The notes under the pieces were generated by a model. The model searched no databases, had not been told where the DNA came from, and saw nothing but the letters and a program-made list of their open reading frames with translations. Both the position numbers and the translations under genes were made by a program. This document shows, in pieces, positions 1 to 5,132 of a stretch of DNA of 5,983 nt (its first letter is position 1; each line of letters starts with the position of its first letter). This DNA comes from an uncultured Ruminococcus sp. (GTDB lineage: Bacteria > Bacillota > Clostridia > Oscillospirales > Ruminococcaceae), in the NCBI GenBank assembly GCA_947167535.1, contig CAMVIL010000092.1, forward strand, positions 1 through 5,983, given 5' to 3'.

Positions 1-662
1 GCATTGAGCTTTGCGACTCTGGTAAGATCCTTGAAGCTTCCCGCCGAGAATCCCGCCTGCTTGTCGAGGGACGGGCTCTTGATATATGCGCTGGAGACGA
101 TATGCGCCAGCTGAGAGGTAAAGGCGATGATCTCGTCATGCTCTTCGGGGGATGACACAACGCATCTCGCGAAGCCCACTCTGTAGGCAAAGGCCGAGAT
201 CTCCTTGACGGCGGACATCTTGGTGTCGTCGGTAGGTGTCATGATAAAGCTCGCCTTCTCAAAGAGGTTATCAAGCGAATAAGCAAAACCCGAGAACTCA
301 CGGCCTGCCATGGGGTGGCAGCCTAAGAATCTCACGCCGACCTCCTCCAGCGGCTTCTCTACCGCTTCGACGATCTTCTTCTTCACGCCGCAGCAGTCGA
401 TGACGATACCGTCCTTCTTGAAGTCGTTCTTGTGCTCGAGGATAAAATCTATCGTCTGCTGAGGGTGCAGAGCCACTATTATGAGATCGCAGGTACAAAA
501 CTGCTCGGGCTCGATAAGACCGTCTACGGCTTCCTCTGCGATAGCCGCAGCCGCAGTCCCGCGGGAAATATCGTAACCGTATACCATTTCTTCCGTATTT
601 TTCTTTATCGCTTTAGCCATCGAACCGCCTATCAGTCCGAGACCGATTATGCCAATTTTCAT
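1..662 (-). CDS. tyrA: Prephenate dehydrogenase, 3' end cut off by the window edge
   Basis: The enzyme oxidatively decarboxylates prephenate to 4-hydroxyphenylpyruvate with NAD(P)+, the committed step of tyrosine synthesis in the cytoplasm. The 220 visible residues open with a Rossmann nucleotide-binding motif GLGLIGGS (residues 7-14), followed by an acidic residue at the end of the second strand (YGYD, D31), which in this fold usually favours NAD+. The family signature HPMAGRE lies at 116-122. H175 in SPEEHDE matches the position of the family's catalytic histidine, and SQLAH (183-187) corresponds to the usual S-x-LPH. FSAGSFKDLTRVA (205-217) is the conserved substrate-side segment. The start is ATG at 662-660, with AAGGA 12 bases upstream, which is somewhat long. 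The helical C-terminal domain is incomplete, so it cannot be seen whether an ACT regulatory domain follows. Translation was read directly from the reverse complement. Identification is firm. Confidence 0.95.
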   Translation of the reverse strand, partial: MKIGIIGLGLIGGSMAKAIKKNTEEMVYGYDISRGTAAAAIAEEAVDGLIEPEQFCTCDLIIVALHPQQTIDFILEHKNDFKKDGIVIDCCGVKKKIVEAVEKPLEEVGVRFLGCHPMAGREFSGFAYSLDNLFEKASFIMTPTDDTKMSAVKEISAFAYRVGFARCVVSSPEEHDEIIAFTSQLAHIVSSAYIKSPSLDKQAGFSAGSFKDLTRVAKLN

Positions 663-715
663 TTTTTACCACTATCCTTCTATCATTTTTGCAATTTAAA
701 GCTTTCACTCTCTAA

Positions 716-744
716 AGTATACCACAATTACAACCTCTTGTCAA
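716..744 (-). promoter_or_regulatory. Sigma-A promoter of tyrA
   Basis: On the minus strand, TTGACA (744-739) and TATACT (721-716) are separated by exactly 17 bp. TGG stands directly before the -10 element, giving an extended -10 (TGn). The expected transcription start is near 709, leaving a leader of about 47 bases before the tyrA start codon. No T-box, terminator-antiterminator or other attenuator is evident in so short a leader. Confidence 0.8.
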
Positions 745-794
745 TTCCCTGATGTTGAAAAATTATGAAATTTTTTGGGTGATTTGCTGTCATA

Positions 795-835
795 TTATAC
801 AAACAGGCTGTGCGATACTATTGCATTTATACAAA
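795..835. repeat. Nine-base direct repeat between two divergent promoters
   Basis: TTATACAAA occurs at 795-803 and again at 827-835, 32 bp apart (about three helical turns), on the same DNA face. The pair ends 14 bp upstream of the -35 element of the plus-strand promoter at 850. It could be a paired protein-binding site. The region is AT-rich and the repeat short, so chance is possible. Apart from this and the flanking promoters, the 745-849 interval shows nothing gene-like. Confidence 0.3.
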
Positions 836-849
836 TATGATAAAAGCCG

Positions 850-878
850 TTGACAAATGTGATGAAATGGTGTATAAT
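850..878 (+). promoter_or_regulatory. Sigma-A promoter of a short plus-strand transcript
   Basis: TTGACA (850-855) and TATAAT (873-878) are perfect consensus hexamers with a 17-bp spacer. The predicted start is near 885. No ordinary plus-strand gene follows: the next annotated gene (1062-1334) is on the opposite strand and terminator hairpins intervene. The promoter therefore drives a short independent transcript. Confidence 0.8.
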
Positions 879-884
879 AACTAC

Positions 885-975
885 AACAAGGGAGCGATTA
901 TGATCGCCTGTTCGGCGTGTATAATTAGCTATAGAATTATGAATGGGCGGGCGAAGGGCTCGCCCATGTTGTTTT
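885..975 (+). ncRNA. Candidate structured small RNA of about 90 nt
   Basis: This unit is bounded by a consensus promoter (850-878) and a GC-rich hairpin with a T-rich tail (943-975). Three further hairpins are visible between them. GCGAT/ATCGC (894-898 with 903-907) places an ATG in its loop. CGCC/GGCG (905-908 with 914-917) overlaps that stem, so the two are mutually exclusive. ATAATT/AATTAT (921-926 with 935-940) has an 8-base loop. A good ribosome binding site and a 29-codon reading frame lie inside the same segment, so a small mRNA is the alternative. I do not recognise a known RNA family. Boundaries are inferred from the promoter and hairpin only. Both the RNA and the peptide are hypothetical. 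Confidence 0.45.
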
Positions 976-989
976 ATTCATTGCTTTAA
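900..989 (+). CDS. Possible 29-residue small protein or leader peptide
   Basis: An ATG at 900 is preceded by AAGGGAG six bases upstream, a convincing ribosome binding site, and lies only about 15 bases from the predicted transcription start. The frame encodes MIACSACIIS, then a basic stretch (YRIMNGRAKG) and a hydrophobic end (SPMLFYSLL), stopping with TAA at 987-989. There are two cysteines in a CxxC arrangement at residues 4 and 7. Against it, the hairpin at 943-967 and its T-rich tail fall inside the frame, so a terminated transcript would lack the stop codon unless translation itself blocks the hairpin. No recognisable family. It may be a translated leader, a small protein from read-through transcripts, or a chance frame within a non-coding RNA. 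Confidence 0.22.
   Translation: MIACSACIISYRIMNGRAKGSPMLFYSLL
943..975 (+). terminator. Intrinsic terminator of the small transcript
   Basis: ATGGGCG (943-949) pairs with CGCCCAT (961-967). G-U and G-C pairs extend the stem inward to nine pairs around a seven-base loop. The 3' arm is followed by GTTGTTTTATT, an imperfect U-rich tract. An alternative six-pair stem (949-954 with 960-965) competes. Confidence 0.6.
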
Positions 990-1010
990 TAATTTAAACA
1001 GCAACAAAAA

Positions 1011-1046
1011 ACCGACGGAGCATTTTTTGCCCTGTCGGTCGTTTTT
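1011..1046. terminator. Bidirectional intrinsic terminator between convergent units
   Basis: ACCGAC (1011-1016) pairs with GTCGGT (1034-1039), with an interrupted inner stem (GGAGC against GCCCT) and an A/T loop at 1022-1028. On the plus strand it is followed by CGTTTTTAT. On the minus strand the stem is followed by TTTTTGTTGC, read from 1010 downward. It lies 22 bases beyond the stop codon of the minus-strand NrdD-like gene, which it should terminate. It also backs up the hairpin at 943-967 for the opposing transcript. Confidence 0.85.
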
Positions 1047-1061
1047 ATACCATAACAGCGA

Positions 1062-1334
1062 TCAGCTTACTACGCTGTGCTTTACTCTGTCCTCTACCTC
1101 GCATCTCTTGGCGTTGTTGAAGCGGTCGAGAGTACCTACCAGATAGCCTGTGATACGTCTGATCCTCTGGAAAGGAACGTCGGAGAAGTGATAATCAACG
1201 TCAACATAGTCGCCGTCAACGGTGATATCCACAGACTCGATAGTCTTTTCGGGATAGATCTCTTTGCCCTGCGCGATGTAAGCGCTTATCTCTTTTTCGG
1301 AAAGCTTGCCGCCATTAACATTTACATTAACCAT
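1062..1334 (-). CDS. Stand-alone glycyl-radical domain protein resembling the NrdD C-terminus
   Basis: A 90-residue protein. Residues 57-86 (counting from the chosen start) contain RIRRITGYL, then RFNNAK and EVEDRVKH. This matches in order and spacing the extreme C-terminus of class III anaerobic ribonucleoside-triphosphate reductase (NrdD), where RRVCGYLG carries the glycyl-radical glycine and FN..K..EV..RVKH follows. G63 is the candidate radical glycine; the residue before it is Thr instead of Cys. The protein lacks NrdD's ten-stranded catalytic barrel, its ATP cone and the four zinc-binding cysteines; the only cysteine is C78. The N-terminal half (MVNVNVNGGKLSEKEISAYI...) looks like a small alpha/beta domain of unknown role. 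I chose ATG at 1334-1332 because GGAGG lies eight bases upstream; the ATG two codons earlier is only two bases from GGAGG. Own promoter, NrdR-like operators and terminator make it monocistronic. A role in anaerobic ribonucleotide reduction is inference, since proteins with only this domain may be annotated as the full enzyme. Confidence 0.85.
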   Translation of the reverse strand: MVNVNVNGGKLSEKEISAYIAQGKEIYPEKTIESVDITVDGDYVDVDYHFSDVPFQRIRRITGYLVGTLDRFNNAKRCEVEDRVKHSVVS

Positions 1335-1409
1335 TTTCATTTCCTCCGTTTACCATCATATTTTTCTCTCATCTAAAGCACCCGATCATTTTGTTGTGGT
1401 GCATTATAT

Positions 1410-1438
1410 ATTATACCACTACATATTGTATTTGTCAA
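1410..1438 (-). promoter_or_regulatory. Sigma-A promoter of the NrdD-like gene
   Basis: On the minus strand, TTGACA (1438-1433) and TATAAT (1415-1410) are both perfect consensus, with a 17-bp spacer and TGG immediately before the -10 (extended -10). The transcription start should be near 1403, giving a leader of about 69 bases. The spacer itself is a strong NrdR-box match, so a bound repressor would occlude RNA polymerase directly. Confidence 0.85.
1416..1431. promoter_or_regulatory. NrdR-box-like operator within the promoter spacer
   Basis: The 16 bases match the published NrdR consensus acaCwAtATaTwGtgt at 13 positions, including all six most conserved (C4, A6, A8, T9, T11, G13). NrdR is the ATP/dATP-sensing repressor of ribonucleotide reductase genes in most bacteria. 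The site fills the spacer between -35 and -10 of a gene whose product independently resembles NrdD, which makes chance unlikely. Matches were counted by eye. Confidence 0.7.
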
Positions 1439-1446
1439 TAGCTTTC

Positions 1447-1462
1447 AAACTATACAGATATA
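1447..1462. promoter_or_regulatory. Degenerate upstream NrdR half-site
   Basis: Only half of this site fits the NrdR consensus well (aaaCtAtA on the plus strand, 7 of 8), giving 9 of 16 overall. Its centre is 31 bp from that of the strong box at 1416-1431. NrdR normally binds paired boxes about 31-32 bp apart (three helical turns), so the spacing is the main argument. AT-rich sequence makes half-sites common. Confidence 0.35.
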
Positions 1463-1470
1463 CAATATCG

Positions 1471-1486
1471 AGTCAAAATATTGTGC
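1471..1486. promoter_or_regulatory. Second full-length NrdR-box-like sequence
   Basis: It matches 12 of 16 consensus positions, again including all six core bases. Its centre is 55 bp from that of the promoter-spacer box, not the usual 31-32 bp, so cooperative binding with that box is doubtful. It overlaps a 7-bp inverted repeat (ACAATAT at 1462-1468, ATATTGT at 1478-1484). It could be a third, auxiliary box or an AT-rich coincidence. Confidence 0.35.
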
Positions 1487-1530
1487 AAACCTTACAATTG
1501 GTTAACGGAAAGAAATCTGATCGCTTACTA

Positions 1531-2709
1531 TTAAACTTTCTGCGGCTCCGTCCACAACGGCGAGCGCCCGCGGATACGGGCAGCGGCGGCGGCTACCTTT
1601 TCTATAATGTAGTCCACGTCCTCTTCGGTAGTGTCGTCGCCGAGAGACAGGCGCAGACTGCCCCGGGCAAGCTCCTCCGGCAGCCCCATTGCTGTCAGCA
1701 CGTGGGACGGCTCAAGAGAGCCGGAAGCGCAGGCCGCCCCCGACGACGCGCATATCCCCATCGTCTCCAGCATCAGCAGAAGGCTCTCGCCCTCGACGCC
1801 GCGCAGCGACAGGTTCACGTTTGAGCAGAGCCGCTGGGTGGGGTGGCCGTTCAGCCTCGTCTCGGGGATCCTGAGAAGCCCCTCGGCAAGCCTGTCCCTG
1901 AGCCGCGCAAGCCTTTCCGAACGTCCGCTGATGTCCTTTGTGATATCGGCAAGAGCCTGCCCCAGTCCGACTATGCCAGCGGTATTCTCGGTGCCAGCGC
2001 GTCTTCCACGCTGCTGCTCGCCGCCCAGGATAAACGGCGGCAGAGCTATCCCGCTCCTTATATAAAGGGCGCCGACTCCTTTCGGAGCGTGTATCTTATG
2101 TCCCGACAGCGACAGCATATCTATGTTCATAGCTGCTACGTCGATAGGTATGCTGCCCACTGCCTGAACGGAGTCGGTGTGGAAGAGCACTCCCCTCTCG
2201 CGGCAGATGCCGCCTATCTCCGCCACAGGCTGGATAGTGCCGACCTCATTATTGGCGGTCATCACCGAGACCAGACAGGTGTCCTCTCGCAGAGCGCTCT
2301 CCACCTGTTCCGCGCCAATGAGTCCGCTGCCGTCGGGGCGGAGATACGTCACCTCGAAGCCCTGCTTTTCAAGAGCACGGCAGCATTTCAGGACAGCATG
2401 ATGCTCTATCATCGTCGTGACGATATGCCGTTTGCCCTGCTGTTCGCCCAGCAGCGCCGCCGATCTCACCGCCCAGTTGTCCGATTCGGTACCGCCCGAC
2501 GTGAAGTATATCTCGTTGGGCTTGCAGCCAATAGACTCAGCCGATCTCCCGGAAGCCTGCAGCAGAAGCCTTGACGCCTCTCGTCCCATCTTGTGAACTG
2601 ACGAGGGATTGCCGTAATGCTCGGTCATCATCGGGAGCATGGCCTGCAGCACGCTCTCGCTCACCTTTGTAGTAGCGGCGTTGTCGGCATATACAAAGCG
2701 GTTGCCCAT
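1531..2709 (-). CDS. iscS: Cysteine desulfurase, IscS/NifS family
   Basis: A 392-residue PLP enzyme that converts cysteine to alanine and passes the sulfur as a persulfide to iron-sulfur cluster, tRNA-thiolation or cofactor pathways. The fold-type I aminotransferase class V domain is complete. Motifs are DNAATT (9-14), the PLP-stacking histidine in EHH (H103), NNEVGTIQ (153-160), HTDSVQAVG (177-185), the PLP lysine K205 in SGHKIHAPKG, GGEQQRGRRAGTEN (229-242), and the persulfide cysteine C327 in SSGAACASGSLEPSHVL. The long Cys loop fits the IscS/NifS group, not SufS. It ends in RSPLW, as in IscS, but then stops ten residues later. ATG at 2709 has AAAAGGAG eight bases upstream. No iscU, iscR or thiI gene is adjacent, so its sulfur acceptor cannot be deduced. 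The gene symbol is by family; nifS is an equally usual name. No clear terminator follows, so some read-through into the NrdD-like gene is possible. Confidence 0.96.
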   Translation of the reverse strand: MGNRFVYADNAATTKVSESVLQAMLPMMTEHYGNPSSVHKMGREASRLLLQASGRSAESIGCKPNEIYFTSGGTESDNWAVRSAALLGEQQGKRHIVTTMIEHHAVLKCCRALEKQGFEVTYLRPDGSGLIGAEQVESALREDTCLVSVMTANNEVGTIQPVAEIGGICRERGVLFHTDSVQAVGSIPIDVAAMNIDMLSLSGHKIHAPKGVGALYIRSGIALPPFILGGEQQRGRRAGTENTAGIVGLGQALADITKDISGRSERLARLRDRLAEGLLRIPETRLNGHPTQRLCSNVNLSLRGVEGESLLLMLETMGICASSGAACASGSLEPSHVLTAMGLPEELARGSLRLSLGDDTTEEDVDYIIEKVAAAAARIRGRSPLWTEPQKV

Positions 2710-2742
2710 ATTGCATTCTCCTTTTCATACTTACTTACTATA

Positions 2743-2771
2743 ATTATACCTCATTTTGTCCCGCTTTTCAA
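2743..2771 (-). promoter_or_regulatory. Sigma-A promoter of the cysteine desulfurase gene
   Basis: On the minus strand, TTGAAA (2771-2766) and TATAAT (2748-2743) are spaced 17 bp apart. The expected start is near 2736, leaving a leader of about 27 bases that contains the ribosome binding site. No recognisable IscR or other iron-sulfur operator is seen. Confidence 0.75.
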
Positions 2772-2838
2772 GTCGGTTCGGAAAGTTTACCTTTACGCTA
2801 TGATCTCAGGCGAGTTAAATATGTATAATATGAAAAAA

Positions 2839-2859
2839 TAGTAATAATTACTAATTATT
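2839..2859. promoter_or_regulatory. Two overlapping palindromes, candidate operator
   Basis: TAGTAAT-A-ATTACTA (2839-2853) is a perfect 15-base palindrome. A second one, AATAATT-ACT-AATTATT (2843-2859), overlaps it. They lie 11-17 bp upstream of the -35 element for the zinc-ribbon gene and about 70 bp upstream of the iscS -35. This placement suits a regulator acting on one or both divergent promoters. The sequence is almost pure A/T, so the significance is uncertain. Confidence 0.35.
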
Positions 2860-2870
2860 TAGAATTTTAC

Positions 2871-2899
2871 TTGACAAAACTGTGTATTTAGTGTATAAT
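2871..2899 (+). promoter_or_regulatory. Sigma-A promoter of the zinc-ribbon gene and probably the kinase
   Basis: TTGACA (2871-2876) and TATAAT (2894-2899) are perfect consensus hexamers with a 17-bp spacer. Transcription should begin near 2906, giving a leader of about 77 bases. The same transcript could carry the kinase gene, since only 55 bases without a terminator separate the two. Confidence 0.85.
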
Positions 2900-2922
2900 A
2901 TATATTGTAGATTTGTATATTG

Positions 2923-2956
2923 ACCGCAAAAGCAGCGATATCATCTGCCGCGCGGT
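2923..2956 (+). promoter_or_regulatory. Two-part hairpin in the 5' leader
   Basis: ACCGC (2923-2927) pairs with GCGGT (2952-2956), enclosing GCAG (2932-2935) paired with CTGC (2945-2948). The two helices are separated by an internal loop (AAAA against CGC), and the terminal loop spans 2936-2944. It ends 11 bases before the AAAGGA ribosome binding site and leaves it free. It could stabilise the mRNA or bind a regulator. It matches no riboswitch class I recognise. Confidence 0.4.
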
Positions 2957-2982
2957 AGATTTTCTTGAAAGGAAGTGCTATT

Positions 2983-3576
2983 ATGTCAAACGAATCCAGA
3001 GCATTCAGACTTATTAACAATGTAAAACTTGAGGCAATCGTTCAGTCCGTTACAGCTTTTCTTAATGTTGAAAAACACATGGAGGTACAGAGCTCTCAGA
3101 CTGTTGATGGGTATATCATGCAGGCGAGCCAGCCTCAGGACAGCTGGAAAACTCTTACGGGTACCCGCCTTGCCATCACCATCCAGATGATCCTCACGAA
3201 CGACACTCTGAACGTAATGGTAGGCGAGGGCAACTGGTCGGACAAGCTCGGCGCAGGCGCTGTCGGTCTGTTTATCGCATGGCCTCTCGCTATTTCCGCA
3301 GGCTTCGGCGCATACAGACAGAAGAAGCTTCCTGCCGAGATCTTTGCTGTCATCGAAAAGGCGATCTACACAGGCGGTCAGCAGGCTGTTATCAACAGCG
3401 CAGGCTCCGTTGTGAACGAGGGTCAGATCTGCTGTCCCAACTGCAAGAAGATAAACCCCGCTTCATCGAAGTTCTGCAATCAGTGCGGTCAGGTGCTGAA
3501 CTGTACCTGCCCCAGCTGCGGCAAGGAGATAGATATAGATTCTAAATTCTGCCCCCACTGCGGAAAACCGGTCTGA
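2983..3576 (+). CDS. Hypothetical protein with two C-terminal zinc ribbons
   Basis: A 197-residue protein. Residues 10-130 form a predicted alpha/beta domain with the conserved-looking stretch NVMVGEGNWSDKLGAGAVGLFIAWPLAISAGFGAYRQKKLP (78-117). This includes a glycine-rich hydrophobic segment (89-110) that could be a single membrane-associated helix or a hairpin. A linker leads to two zinc ribbons: CPNC (151-154) with CNQC (165-168), and CPSC (176-179) with CPHC (190-193). The paired ribbons resemble the double zinc ribbon found on many uncharacterised Firmicute proteins, where they probably mediate protein or nucleic-acid contacts. The start is ATG at 2983, with AAAGGA nine bases upstream. 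The in-frame TTG at 2965 lies before this site and is unlikely. No enzymatic motif is visible, so no specific function can be assigned. Confidence 0.85.
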   Translation: MSNESRAFRLINNVKLEAIVQSVTAFLNVEKHMEVQSSQTVDGYIMQASQPQDSWKTLTGTRLAITIQMILTNDTLNVMVGEGNWSDKLGAGAVGLFIAWPLAISAGFGAYRQKKLPAEIFAVIEKAIYTGGQQAVINSAGSVVNEGQICCPNCKKINPASSKFCNQCGQVLNCTCPSCGKEIDIDSKFCPHCGKPV

Positions 3577-3585
3577 TCTTTTTCG

Positions 3586-3623
3586 GATAATATTATCACG
3601 GATACCTCTCCGTGAATGAGGAG
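3586..3623 (+). promoter_or_regulatory. Hairpin before the kinase ribosome binding site
   Basis: TCACGG (3596-3601) pairs with CCGTGA (3610-3615), with an 8-base loop containing CCTC (3605-3608). That loop is complementary to GAGG (3618-3621) of the kinase Shine-Dalgarno GAGGAG, so the loop could mask it. A 12-base palindrome GATAATATTATC (3586-3597) partly overlaps the stem. No U-tract follows, so this is not an intrinsic terminator. It may tune kinase translation relative to the upstream gene. Confidence 0.4.
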
Positions 3624-3631
3624 ATGATAAA

Positions 3632-5104
3632 ATGTCAAAAAAAGTTTTGGCAATTGACTTCGGACCTTATACGGGTCGTGCAATGATAGCCGATCTGCAC
3701 GACGAAAAAATGGACATTGACGAGATCCTGAGATTCAACAATACTCCGGTCATCATCAAGGAGAATTTTTACTGGGACGTCCTCAGGCTGTTCCATCACA
3801 TAAAACGATGTCTTATCGCGGCTAAGAAATACAACATCAAGAGTGTGTCGGTAGACGCGTGGGGCATGGATTTTGTTCTGCTGGATTCTGAGGGTATTCT
3901 TCAGGGAAATCCTGTTCACTTCAGAGACAAGCGGACTGTCGGCATGGTGGACTTTACCACCAAGACAGAGATCGACTCCGACAGGCTGTATGAGATCACA
4001 GGCTGCGAGCCTCTTGAGATGAACACCCTGTTCCAGCTCGAGGCTATGCTGCTCAACCGCGGCAGCCATCTGGAACTGGCTTCGGAGCTTCTGTTCATGC
4101 CTGACTACTTTACATACCTGCTCAGCGGCGAGGACAGGACCGAGCCTTCGGTGGCTTCCACATCTCAGCTTTTTGATGTGAACACTATGCAGTGGTCGCG
4201 GGAGATCATCGACGCCATAGAACTTGACACGCCTCAGCTGCCGGGTATCGTTGCCAGCGGCACCTCTGCGGGAATGATAGCTCCCGATATCACCAAAGAA
4301 CTGGGGCTCGCTCCCATCGAGGTCATCAGAGGCTGCGGTCACGATGCTCAGAACGCCATAGCTGCCGTTCCCGCTCTGGAAAAGGATTTCCTCTTTATTT
4401 CCACAGGAACATGGAACATTATGGGCACAGAGCTTGACTCCCCCCTTATCAACGAAAAGACAAAATCCATCGGACTGTCCAACGAGATCGGCTTCGGCGG
4501 CAGCATAGACCTTATCAAGCGTCTTGCGGGACTCTGGCTGGTGCAGGAATGTCGCAGGCAGTGGTCTAAGGACGGCGAGGACTTTACCTTCGACGAGCTT
4601 GAAAAGATGGGACACGAGTCGCCTGCATTCAAGTGCTTCATCGACCCGTCCTCGACTGAGTTCATCGGCGTGGGCAACATCCCTCAGCGCATCCGCGAGT
4701 ACTGCGAGTTCACAGGTCAGCCCGTGCCCGAAACTCACGGCGAGATCCTCCGCTGCATCTACGAGAGCATGGCGCTCAAGTACCGTCAGGTAAGAGAGCA
4801 GATCGAGGAATGCACAGGCAAGAAGTTTGATAAGATATACGTAGTCGGCGGCGGCACCAAGGACGATACCCTTATGAAGTGCATCTCCAACGCCTGCAAC
4901 TGCGAACTTATCTGCGGTCCTGTCGAGGCTACTGCTTACGGCAATGCTGCGATCCAGTACATCGCGGCAGGCGACATTTCCGATCTTCCGACTGCAAGAA
5001 AGATCATCGCCAACTCGATCGTACAGACGATATACAGGCCTATGTTCACTGAAAACTGGGACAAGGCTTACGAGCGTTTCGTGAGCATCTGCGACGACCA
5101 GTGA
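3632..5104 (+). CDS. rhaB: FGGY-family carbohydrate kinase, rhamnulokinase-like
   Basis: A 490-residue, two-domain cytoplasmic sugar kinase, the normal length for RhaB, which phosphorylates L-rhamnulose to L-rhamnulose 1-phosphate with ATP. RhaB-like features in order are the first phosphate motif DFGPYTGR (9-16), FYWDVLRL (46-53), VDAWGMDFVLLD (74-85), NPVHFRDKRT (93-102), MNTLFQLEAML (130-140), LLFMPDYFTYLLSG (153-166) and ASTSQLFD (175-182). The second domain has the catalytic aspartate D238 in CGHDAQNA, STGTWNIMG (257-265), GGSIDLIKRLAGLWLVQECRR (289-309) and the adenosine motif VVGGGTKDD (404-412). GPYTGR replaces the commoner GASSGR. ATG at 3632 has GAGGAG eight bases upstream. It lies 55 bases after the zinc-ribbon gene and is probably cotranscribed with it. 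No rhamnose isomerase, aldolase or transporter gene is adjacent, so the exact sugar is inferred from family resemblance only. Confidence 0.88.
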   Translation: MSKKVLAIDFGPYTGRAMIADLHDEKMDIDEILRFNNTPVIIKENFYWDVLRLFHHIKRCLIAAKKYNIKSVSVDAWGMDFVLLDSEGILQGNPVHFRDKRTVGMVDFTTKTEIDSDRLYEITGCEPLEMNTLFQLEAMLLNRGSHLELASELLFMPDYFTYLLSGEDRTEPSVASTSQLFDVNTMQWSREIIDAIELDTPQLPGIVASGTSAGMIAPDITKELGLAPIEVIRGCGHDAQNAIAAVPALEKDFLFISTGTWNIMGTELDSPLINEKTKSIGLSNEIGFGGSIDLIKRLAGLWLVQECRRQWSKDGEDFTFDELEKMGHESPAFKCFIDPSSTEFIGVGNIPQRIREYCEFTGQPVPETHGEILRCIYESMALKYRQVREQIEECTGKKFDKIYVVGGGTKDDTLMKCISNACNCELICGPVEATAYGNAAIQYIAAGDISDLPTARKIIANSIVQTIYRPMFTENWDKAYERFVSICDDQ

Positions 5105-5132
5105 GCAAAAGAGCGTTGAATAGTTTTTCATG

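Noticed and set aside
432..752. A 106-codon plus-strand frame over the tyrA start region
   Set aside because: It is antisense to tyrA and runs through its promoter. The translation looks random, with many aromatic residues from AT-rich DNA.
758..775. Inverted repeat AAAAATT / AATTTTT
   Set aside because: A pure A/T stem in an AT-rich gap with no GC pairs. It is too weak for a terminator and likely by chance.
1077..1376. A 99-codon plus-strand frame across the NrdD-like gene
   Set aside because: It has no Shine-Dalgarno and is antisense to a frame with a strong ribosome binding site, promoter and family signature.
1843..2574. A 243-codon plus-strand frame inside the cysteine desulfurase gene
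   Set aside because: It is antisense to a complete enzyme with all catalytic residues. Its translation is low-complexity and unlike any family, so it is a by-product of codon bias.
2824..2829. An additional TATAAT in the iscS/zinc-ribbon intergenic region
   Set aside because: The bases 17 bp upstream (TGATCT) do not resemble a -35 element and there is no TGn extension. The promoter at 2871-2899 is far better.
3635..5131. A 498-codon open frame on the minus strand opposite the kinase gene
   Set aside because: It is a shadow of the GC-biased plus-strand gene. The plus frame contains every FGGY motif, while the minus translation has no recognisable domain and no convincing ribosome binding site.
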